Assembly (NCBI GenBank): GCA_910580225.1
Contig: CAJTXE010000045.1
Location: 28,701 to 34,196, forward strand
Length of the DNA: 5,496 nucleotides
Reading direction: 5' to 3'
From: an uncultured Acetatifactor sp.
GTDB taxonomy: Bacteria > Bacillota > Clostridia > Lachnospirales > Lachnospiraceae
Position numbers and translations under genes: made by a program. Within the stretch, counting starts at the first letter, position 1. Each line of letters starts with the position of its first letter. Below the pieces are notes generated by a model. The model saw only the letters and a list, made by a program, of their open reading frames with translations, had not been told where the DNA came from and ran no database searches. Below, piece by piece: positions 1 to 4,702 of this stretch.

Positions 1-117
1 CAGAGTGCATCTGTGGGAAATGTTGATTTGCTTCACTTGCCAGATACGGAAATAAACGGGCAGGGGGCATTTGGGGCCGCCCTGGCAGGACGGACGAGGA
101 GGTGCTGCTGTGTTTGA
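1..117 (+). CDS. Possible C-terminal tail of an upstream gene (partial)
   Basis: The frame beginning at base 1 is open for 38 codons and stops at TGA 115-117. It would encode a tail containing VDLLHLPDTE and GQGAFGAALAGR. The other two + frames stop earlier (near bases 24 and 55), so this is the only frame that could carry an upstream gene into the GTG start at 110. If real, it overlaps the next gene by 8 bases, the usual arrangement for translational coupling in an operon, and its last codons read through that gene's ribosome binding site, which explains the odd Cys/Arg-rich end. I do not recognise the family from this short tail. An open frame of 38 codons in G+C-rich DNA could also be chance. 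Confidence 0.35.
   Translation, partial: QSASVGNVDLLHLPDTEINGQGAFGAALAGRTRRCCCV
97..102 (+). promoter_or_regulatory. Ribosome binding site fixing a GTG start
   Basis: A perfect AGGAGG lies 7 bases before GTG 110. It selects this GTG over the TTG at 71, which is 13 codons upstream and has no comparable site before it. Confidence 0.85.
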
Positions 118-1669
118 ACAGTTGGAGGTGCTGAAATTTTACTTATACTATAGATATTTTTTGCCGAAAAACCGCTGCTTTCGGAACAGGAAAGCCCTGC
201 TGCGCCGACAGAAAAGGAGGTTGAGAAGGCATCTGCGATATGTGGCGGAGCATTCGCCCCTTTACAGAGGGATGAAGAAGTTCTCTTCCTATCCTGTGAT
301 AGACAAGGCCTTTATGATGGAGCATTTCTATCGGCTGAACACGGTGGGAATCAGCCGGGAGGAGGCGGAGGCTTTTGCGGTCCGGGCAGAGCGGGAGCGG
401 GATTTTGCCCCCAAGCTGAAAGGCGTTACGGTGGGATTGAGTTCCGGTACCTCCGGCCACAGAGGCATATTCCTGGTGTCCGACAGGGAGAAGGTGCGTT
501 GGGCAGGCTATGTGTTGGCGAAATTTCTGCCGGGAAGTATCCTGGATTCCATGGACATTGCTTTTTTCATGCGGGCGGACAGCAATCTGTACCAGGCGGT
601 AAATTCCAGGAGAATCCGGTTCCATTTCTTCGATATCTATCGGGATATGGAGGAACATGTCAGGCGACTGGAGGCACTGAAACCCAGGATTCTGGTGGGG
701 CAGCCATCCCTGCTTCTGATGCTTGGGGCAGAGGCGGAGCGGGGAAACCTGCATATTTCTCCCCAGGTGGTGATTTCCATTGCGGAAGTACTGGAACGAG
801 GGGATGAGTCCTATCTGAAAAAGGTGTTTCGGCAGAAGGTGATTCACCAGGTCTATCAGTGTACGGAGGGCTGCCTGGCTGCCACCTGTTCCCGGGGAAC
901 CCTTCATCTGAATGAGGACATTGTATATATTCAGCGGGAATACCTGGAAGGACGGCGATTCGTACCTATTGTGACGGATTTTGAGAGAAAGGCTCAACCG
1001 ATGATCCGTTATCGGCTGAACGATATTCTGGTGGAGCGAAAGCAGCCCTGCAGCTGTAATAGCCCCTGCCTGGCTCTGGAGAAAATCGAGGGCAGGGAGG
1101 ACGACATGTTTTCGTTTCTGGACGAACAGGGAAGAGAGAGGCTGATTTTTCCGGACTTCATCCGCAGATGTATCCTCTTTGCGGGGGTGGGGCAGGAGAA
1201 ACGGGAGGTGTCAGTGCAGCCGGGACAGAAGGGAACCAGGAAAGCGGCATCCAAGCAGCCAGGACAGGAGGGAACCAGGAAAGCGGCAACCGAGCAGCCC
1301 AGACAGAAGGGAACCAGGAAAGCGGCAACCGGGCAGCCGGGACAGGACATGGACAGGAGAGAAACAGCGGACCCTTCCGAATTTGGTTTGGCAAAAGGGG
1401 AGAGAGGAATCCGGAGACAGACCGGAAGTTCCGGGGAAAGCCCAACAGACCGGAAGAGGAAGGAAAGCACCTGGGAATACCGGGTGGTGCAGAATCCAGA
1501 CAGGAGCATCACAGTCTACGCCGATCTTACGGAGGAGGAAAGGGAAAACGTGGTTGGGGAATTTCGCAAACTGGCCAGGGACAGAAGGCTTGTCCTGCCG
1601 GATATTGCCTTTGCTCCATATGACTGGGAAGTGGGGAAAAAGCTGAAGAGGATTCAGCGAATCCGGTGA
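110..1669 (+). CDS. Adenylate-forming enzyme, coenzyme F390 synthetase/PaaK-like, with low-complexity insertion
   Basis: This 519-residue protein belongs to the ANL (acyl-CoA synthetase/adenylation) superfamily, in the branch annotated as F390 synthetase-related. Such enzymes use ATP to adenylate a carboxylate before passing it to a thiol or other acceptor; the substrate here is unknown. Visible motifs, in order, are the phosphate-binding loop SSGTSGHRG (111-119), YQCTEG (249-254), TDFERKAQPMIRYRLND (289-305), a CxCxxxC cluster (C314, C316, C320) probably binding a metal as in PaaK-like relatives, GREDD (328-332), and a C-terminal VGKKLKR with candidate catalytic lysines K510/K511. The N-terminus is basic, with no signal peptide or membrane segment, so it is cytosolic. 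Residues about 361-453 are a Lys/Arg/Gln/Gly-rich insertion with 13-residue tandem repeats. Removing them leaves about 426 residues, close to what I expect for this family. The core motifs are intact, so activity is plausible, but the insertion interrupts the C-terminal subdomain. Confidence 0.88.
   Translation: MFEQLEVLKFYLYYRYFLPKNRCFRNRKALLRRQKRRLRRHLRYVAEHSPLYRGMKKFSSYPVIDKAFMMEHFYRLNTVGISREEAEAFAVRAERERDFAPKLKGVTVGLSSGTSGHRGIFLVSDREKVRWAGYVLAKFLPGSILDSMDIAFFMRADSNLYQAVNSRRIRFHFFDIYRDMEEHVRRLEALKPRILVGQPSLLLMLGAEAERGNLHISPQVVISIAEVLERGDESYLKKVFRQKVIHQVYQCTEGCLAATCSRGTLHLNEDIVYIQREYLEGRRFVPIVTDFERKAQPMIRYRLNDILVERKQPCSCNSPCLALEKIEGREDDMFSFLDEQGRERLIFPDFIRRCILFAGVGQEKREVSVQPGQKGTRKAASKQPGQEGTRKAATEQPRQKGTRKAATGQPGQDMDRRETADPSEFGLAKGERGIRRQTGSSGESPTDRKRKESTWEYRVVQNPDRSITVYADLTEEERENVVGEFRKLARDRRLVLPDIAFAPYDWEVGKKLKRIQRIR
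1217..1345 (+). repeat. 39-bp tandem repeat inside the adenylate-forming gene
   Basis: Three full 39-base units start at CAG 1217, 1256 and 1295. A fourth at 1334 keeps only its first 12 bases well and then degenerates. Each unit encodes a 13-residue sequence of the form QPGQKGTRKAASK, with substitutions such as E for K, R for G, and T for S. Because the unit is a multiple of three, copy-number changes keep the reading frame. It lies in a longer low-complexity stretch (about 1190-1468) that is free of stops in several frames, so long alternative open frames there are not genes. Confidence 0.9.
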
Positions 1670-1754
1670 ACCAGGGCAGTGCGCGAAGGTTCTCTTCGGA
1701 ATTGTGTACGTACTGAAAAGGGGCAATGAATATACATGCGAATCACAGACAAAT

Positions 1755-1766
1755 CGTTTATAAACG
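1755..1766. promoter_or_regulatory. Perfect 12-bp palindrome upstream of the SDR gene
   Basis: CGTTTATAAACG is a perfect palindrome 32 bases before the SDR start codon. Its centre contains TATAAA, which could act as a -10 box, but I see no convincing -35 box at the right distance. It may be an operator or simply an A+T-rich coincidence. Confidence 0.25.
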
Positions 1767-1798
1767 GCATATCAATCGGGCTTGCAGGAGGGTGAATA

Positions 1799-2662
1799 AT
1801 GAAAATTCTGGTAATAGGCGGCACCAGGTTTTTTGGCATACATATGGTAAATGAACTTTTAGCAAAAGGCCATAATGTGACGATTGCTACACGGGGAAAC
1901 AGATCAGATGTATTTGGTAACAGAGTCAATCGTATCATAATTGAGAGAACAAATGAACAGAGCATGAAGACTTTGAGCAGCAGCCATTATGATGTTGTAA
2001 TTGATAAAATTGCTTACTGCTCAAATGATATAAAATATGGAATGGAAACCGTTAATTGTGATAAATATATCCATATGTCCAGCACAGCAGTCTATGAACC
2101 TAAGCACATGAATACGGTTGAATCTGATTTTGATGGTGTTTCGAAAGAACTGGTATGGTGTGATAGGACAGATTTTTCATACGGAGAAATAAAACGGCAG
2201 GCAGAGTGCGCTTTATGGCAGAAATATAGGGACAGGAACTGGATTGCGGTAAGATATCCATTTGTGGTAGGAAAAGATGATTATACAAAAAGATTGGCAT
2301 TTTATGTGGAACATACCATGAAATCTATCCCCATGGATATTGACAATTTGAATAGTCAGATGGGATTTATCCGTTCTGATGAAGCCGGAAAGTTTATGGC
2401 TTTTCTGGTTGAGCAGGATATCAGAGGCGCAATCAATGGAAGCTCCGAAGGAACTATTTCCATAAGAGAAATAATTGAGTATGTTGAACAGAAAACCGGA
2501 ACAAAGGCAGTTGTTGACAAAACCGGAGCAAAAGCGCCATATAATGGAGAATCAGAATATAGTATTAATACGGAGAAGGCAGGTGTGTTAGGCTTTCGTT
2601 TTTCAGTACTTCAAGATTGGATATATAAACTGTTAGATTATTATATTCAGAGAGTTAATTGA
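1799..2662 (+). CDS. NAD(P)-dependent epimerase/dehydratase-like SDR protein
   Basis: This 287-residue protein has the extended or atypical short-chain dehydrogenase/reductase fold. It opens with the nucleotide-binding strand and loop MKILVIGGTRFFG (glycines 7, 8 and 13), the GGTRFxG variant common in clostridial NAD-dependent epimerase/dehydratase proteins. A following TRG (31-33) could place R32 near the 2'-phosphate of NADP. HMSSTAVYE (92-100) supplies the active-site serine region, SYGEIK (127-132) contains the catalytic YxxxK pair Y128/K132, and VRYPFVVG (161-168) is the usual post-catalytic segment. It would oxidise, reduce or epimerise a small-molecule or nucleotide-sugar substrate in the cytosol; the substrate cannot be read from the sequence. 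The start is fixed by AGGAGG at 1786-1791, 7 bases before the ATG. The gene is markedly A+T-rich compared with its neighbours: bases 1981-2040 contain 17 G+C of 60, against 37 of 60 in 3001-3060. It may therefore have a separate origin. Its stop is in frame with the next gene. Confidence 0.88.
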   Translation: MKILVIGGTRFFGIHMVNELLAKGHNVTIATRGNRSDVFGNRVNRIIIERTNEQSMKTLSSSHYDVVIDKIAYCSNDIKYGMETVNCDKYIHMSSTAVYEPKHMNTVESDFDGVSKELVWCDRTDFSYGEIKRQAECALWQKYRDRNWIAVRYPFVVGKDDYTKRLAFYVEHTMKSIPMDIDNLNSQMGFIRSDEAGKFMAFLVEQDIRGAINGSSEGTISIREIIEYVEQKTGTKAVVDKTGAKAPYNGESEYSINTEKAGVLGFRFSVLQDWIYKLLDYYIQRVN

Positions 2663-2676
2663 CTCATTTCACTGAT

Positions 2677-2697
2677 TTCCGAAAAGGCATTTCGGAA
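2677..2697 (+). terminator. Hairpin just after the SDR gene, possible weak terminator
   Basis: TTCCGAAA and TTTCGGAA form a perfect 8-bp stem around a 5-base loop (AGGCA), starting 15 bases after the SDR stop. There is no T-run directly behind it; the nearest, six Ts at 2715-2720, is 17 bases away. It is therefore either a poor terminator, an mRNA 3'-end stabiliser, or a boundary sequence, since its right arm ends in the TTCGGAAT that also occurs at 1695-1702. Confidence 0.35.
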
Positions 2698-2783
2698 TGG
2701 TATCAGGCAGATTGTTTTTTCGGAAAAAGGCCAGGGAAAAGCAGTTCGGTTAGAGGAGACTTACAGAATAAAAGGAAAATCAG

Positions 2784-2792
2784 AAGGGGTGA
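2784..2792 (+). promoter_or_regulatory. Ribosome binding site choosing ATG 2801 for the ketoacyl synthase
   Basis: AAGGGGTGA matches the consensus AAGGAGGTGA with one base missing and ends 8 bases before ATG 2801. The alternative GTG at 2789 lies inside this site and has only a weak AAAGGA (2771-2776) 12 bases upstream, so ATG 2801 is preferred. Confidence 0.6.
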
Positions 2793-2800
2793 AAACACAG

Positions 2801-3754
2801 ATGACAAAGGGACAGATAAGCAGACATGTGAAACTGGCAGGAATGGGGCGTGCTCTGGCAGGCGGCGAGACGGTCTTTGCGGGGGAGACCAGATATCGGC
2901 TTAAGGCAGGGGAGACATTGTTGGATTTGGCGGAAGAAGCAGCAGGAAAAGCGTTGGCGGAAGCCGGTATGGACATGGGGGACGTGGACTGCATCGTCTG
3001 CGCCATGGGCACACCGCTTCAGGCCATTCCCTGCAATGCGGCCCTGATTCATGAGCGGATGGCTAGGGGAACGGATATCCCTGCCATGGATATCAACACC
3101 ACCTGCACCAGTTTCATCAGCGCCCTGGATGTGATGTCCTGCATGATAGAGTCCGGGCGGTACAGGGCAGTGCTGATTCTATCCGGCGACACGGCCTCCG
3201 CTGCGCTGAATCCGGGCCAGAAGGAGAGTTATGAGCTGTTTTCGGATGGCGCTGCCGCCGGCGTGCTTGTAAAGGCGGAACCGGGAGAAGCTTCCGAAAT
3301 CCTTTATGCGCGCCAATGCACCTGGTCAGAGGGCGCCCATGACACGGAAATCCGGGGCGGGGGAGGGCTGCTGCCCGCATTTTCTTTTACAGATGAGAAT
3401 CGGGAGGATTACTATTTTGACATGAAAGGAATCCGGATTCTGCGGCTCTGCGCCAGGAAGCTGCCGAAATTTGTGGAGGACTGTCTCCGGGAGGCAGGGG
3501 TTGCGCGGGAGGAGATACAGATTGTAGTTCCCCATCAGGCCAGTAAGGCCCTGGATACCATCATGCCCCGTCTGGGTTTCAGGGAGGGCACCTACATAAA
3601 CCGGGTGGCAGCATACGGCAACATGGTCTCCGCCTCGGTTCCCTTTGCGCTGTGCGAGTCCGTTCAGGAGGGCAGAATCCGACGGGGAGATCTGGTGCTG
3701 CTCATGGGAACTGCGGCAGGGCTGACAGTGAATTTTATGCTGATGCGGTATTGA
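2801..3754 (+). CDS. 3-oxoacyl-ACP synthase III (FabH-like ketoacyl synthase)
   Basis: This 317-residue protein is a thiolase-fold KAS III enzyme, the length of FabH. KAS III enzymes condense an acyl-CoA primer with malonyl-ACP, with loss of CO2. The complete triad is present: C102 in MDINTTCTSF, H245 in VVPHQAS, and N274 in AYGNMVSASVP, at spacings nearly identical to the Cys-His-Asn set of FabH. FSDGAAAG (147-154) corresponds to the FGDGAGA loop, and GTAAGLTVNF closes the C-terminal half. No signal peptide or membrane segment is seen. The first residues ISRHVKLAGMGRAL fit the usual N-terminal strand. Because it sits next to an adenylate-forming enzyme and an SDR, with no other fatty-acid synthesis genes (no acyl carrier protein, FabD, FabG or FabF), a dedicated role in a specialised acyl product is more likely than housekeeping chain initiation. 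That is inference. G+C content and codon use match the adenylate-forming gene, not the SDR gene between them. Confidence 0.9.
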   Translation: MTKGQISRHVKLAGMGRALAGGETVFAGETRYRLKAGETLLDLAEEAAGKALAEAGMDMGDVDCIVCAMGTPLQAIPCNAALIHERMARGTDIPAMDINTTCTSFISALDVMSCMIESGRYRAVLILSGDTASAALNPGQKESYELFSDGAAAGVLVKAEPGEASEILYARQCTWSEGAHDTEIRGGGGLLPAFSFTDENREDYYFDMKGIRILRLCARKLPKFVEDCLREAGVAREEIQIVVPHQASKALDTIMPRLGFREGTYINRVAAYGNMVSASVPFALCESVQEGRIRRGDLVLLMGTAAGLTVNFMLMRY

Positions 3755-3897
3755 GTTTACGGTTCAGACAGCCCCATCAGGCTACTGGATTTATTTTTTT
3801 ATCTAAAAAGCAGAAGGATGAAAGCCGCCATTTTTCTGTTGGATTTTTCCGCAAGGAAAGCTGCAAAAAGCATAACACAAATCTGTAACGGCTATGT

Positions 3898-3902
3898 GGG
3901 AG
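3898..3902 (+). promoter_or_regulatory. Ribosome binding site choosing ATG 3912
   Basis: GGGAG lies 9 bases before ATG 3912. The upstream ATG at 3894 has no purine-rich site before it, and the ATG at 3930 has AGG only 2 bases away, too close to be used well. Confidence 0.55.
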
Positions 3903-3911
3903 ACGAAATCA

Positions 3912-4310
3912 ATGAGAGAAGAAAAGGATATGGAAAATAAAACAGAGGCCCAGTGTCTGTATGAACTTGCCATGAAACATATCTATGGGGATGGAGTCCC
4001 GGAGGACAATGAACTGGCTGTGAAGCTGCTGACTCGGGCAAAGGATATGGGACATGTGGAGGCTGCCTATAATTTGGGGATTTGCTATCACTATGGCTAC
4101 GGAACGGCAATCGATCTGGGAAAGGCCTATGAACTGTACCTGTATTCTGCAAACAGCAGCTATGGAAAGGGCATGGAACTGGTGGGGCGTTTCTATAACC
4201 GGGGCATCCATGTGGAGCAGAACCGCACACAGGCGGAATACTGGCTTCGGAAAGCTATGGAAAGTACAGACCCGGAAGCTGTCCTGGAAGCGCAAAAGGA
4301 ACTTTTATAG
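3912..4310 (+). CDS. Sel1-repeat protein (three repeats)
   Basis: This 132-residue protein is almost entirely Sel1-like repeats, TPR-related helical pairs that mediate protein-protein contacts. After a charged N-terminus, three units of exactly 36 residues follow: 13-48 (with HIYGDGVPEDNELAVKLLTRA), 49-84 (AAYNLGICYHYGYG, AYELYLYSA) and 85-120 (VGRFYNRGIHVEQN, AEYWLRKAM). Each has the alanine and glycine pattern of the family, most clearly YGDGVPED in unit 1. The third is the most divergent, with GIHV where GxGV is expected. A short PEAVLEAQKELL cap ends the protein. No signal peptide or membrane segment is visible, so it is probably a cytosolic adaptor or scaffold. The partner is unknown. 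It stands alone: 157 bases separate it from the ketoacyl synthase, with no convincing promoter or strong terminator in between. Confidence 0.82.
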   Translation: MREEKDMENKTEAQCLYELAMKHIYGDGVPEDNELAVKLLTRAKDMGHVEAAYNLGICYHYGYGTAIDLGKAYELYLYSANSSYGKGMELVGRFYNRGIHVEQNRTQAEYWLRKAMESTDPEAVLEAQKELL

Positions 4311-4344
4311 TTACTGCTCACAGGTGCCTCCGCGAAATGTAGGT

Positions 4345-4530
4345 ATGGCGGCGGATGGAAATGCACCTGAGACGGAATCCGGTTGGAAATATCTGAATTC
4401 AGCGAAAGATGAAATGGGACGGGTTGTTCTGTCGGGTACGCTTACAAAATCTTATCTACCGAAAGAAAGAGTCGGGCAGCCAAGTGCATGGGCAACATTT
4501 TATTCTCTATTGGCAGATAAGGAACGGTGA
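4345..4530 (+). CDS. Unrecognised small open frame, 61 codons
   Basis: From ATG 4345 to TGA 4528-4530 the frame encodes an acidic start (MAADGNAPETESGWKYL), then MGRVVLSGTLTKSYLPKE and a WATFYSLLADKER end. The composition looks protein-like, with mixed hydrophobic strands and no low complexity, but I do not recognise the family. There is no good ribosome binding site; only GTAGGT precedes the ATG. An in-frame GTG at 4324 is no better served. It may be a broken fragment of a gene lost when the neighbouring mobile element decayed, or a frame that is open by chance. It lies in a different frame from the Sel1 gene that ends 34 bases before it. Confidence 0.3.
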   Translation: MAADGNAPETESGWKYLNSAKDEMGRVVLSGTLTKSYLPKERVGQPSAWATFYSLLADKER

Positions 4531-4590
4531 GAGTTCCCTTGCGACAATATGCGTGATGGTAAAAATATGTTTGGGATACTATGTTTGTTA

Positions 4591-4618
4591 TTGAATGCAG
4601 GTCTTCACTGATTATATT
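4591..4618 (+). promoter_or_regulatory. Candidate sigma-A-type promoter for the relaxase remnant
   Basis: TTGAAT (4591-4596) and TATATT (4613-4618) are separated by 16 bases and match the -35 and -10 consensus at 4 and 5 of 6 positions. Transcription would begin near 4625, inside the left part of the dyad at 4620-4671, so that structure would form at the very 5' end of the transcript. Confidence 0.35.
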
Positions 4619-4619
4619 G

Positions 4620-4671
4620 AGACAAATCGATTTGCGGCAGAAAATCTTTCGGGGTTTTCTGCCGTTTGTCT
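4620..4671 (+). terminator. Nested dyad with UUCG-capped hairpin: terminator, attenuator or transfer-origin-like structure
   Basis: The inner arms CGGCAGAAAA (4635-4644) and TTTTCTGCCG (4655-4664) are perfectly complementary. In RNA the stem can extend inward by a U-G, a C-G and a U-G pair to 13 pairs closed by a UUCG tetraloop (4648-4651). The outer arms AGACAAA (4620-4626) and TTTGTCT (4665-4671) are also perfectly complementary, and CAAATCGATTTG (4623-4634) is itself a 12-bp palindrome sharing the left arm. The trailing TTTGTCTGT is a mediocre U-tract, so intrinsic termination is possible in either direction. Its position 31 bases before a relaxase-type start also fits inverted repeats found near transfer origins, but no nick site can be recognised. 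Confidence 0.6.
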
Positions 4672-4688
4672 GTGCTGATATTGAATGG

Positions 4689-4696
4689 AAAGGGGG
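4689..4696 (+). promoter_or_regulatory. Ribosome binding site choosing ATG 4703
   Basis: AAAGGGGG ends 6 bases before ATG 4703. The earlier in-frame ATG at 4685 lies just before this site and has no site of its own, so translation should begin at 4703. Confidence 0.7.
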
Positions 4697-4702
4697 AACA
4701 CC

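Larger units (their letters stand above)
4311..4702 (+). other. Intergenic stretch between the Sel1 gene and the relaxase remnant
   Basis: This 392-base stretch contains no recognised gene. It holds a doubtful 61-codon open frame (4345-4530), a candidate promoter (4591-4618) and a complex dyad (4620-4671), each listed separately. Nothing else stands out in either strand; the minus-strand open frame running from 5023 to 4442 across it is antisense to the relaxase remnant and does not read like a protein family. Confidence 0.6.

Noticed and set aside
143..997. 284-codon open frame on the minus strand
   Set aside because: It is antisense to the core of the adenylate-forming gene, whose motifs are all in the + frame. 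The minus translation has no recognisable domain and reflects G+C-rich codon bias.
1217..1345. Short regularly spaced repeats resembling a CRISPR array
   Set aside because: The units are contiguous, with no unique spacers, and lie in frame inside a coding sequence.
1009..1726. Several overlapping open frames on both strands across the repeat region
   Set aside because: They arise because the low-complexity 39-bp repeats contain no stops in most frames; their translations are repetitive and lack start signals.
1702..1736. Promoter for the SDR gene using TTGTGT and TATACA
   Set aside because: The spacing is 23 bases, outside the 16-18 range.
1684..2697. Integron cassette with attC-like hairpins flanking the SDR gene
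   Set aside because: The hairpins lack the attC core GTTRRRY and its complement, and no integrase is visible. Only the weaker repeat-flanked-segment reading is kept.
2659..2904. 81-codon + strand frame starting at TTG 2659
   Set aside because: It overlaps the start of the ketoacyl synthase in another frame, has no ribosome binding site and reads as a charged random sequence.
3764..3800. Terminator after the ketoacyl synthase (AGCC/GGCT hairpin followed by a T-rich run)
   Set aside because: The stem is only 4 bp and the T-run begins several bases after it, too weak to annotate.
3846..3859. TTTCC-GCAA-GGAAA hairpin upstream of the Sel1 gene
   Set aside because: A 5-bp A+T-rich stem with no T-tract behind it; expected by chance.
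3652..3888. 78-codon + strand frame overlapping the end of the ketoacyl synthase
   Set aside because: It starts inside the ketoacyl synthase in another frame, has no family resemblance, and is open by chance into the gap.
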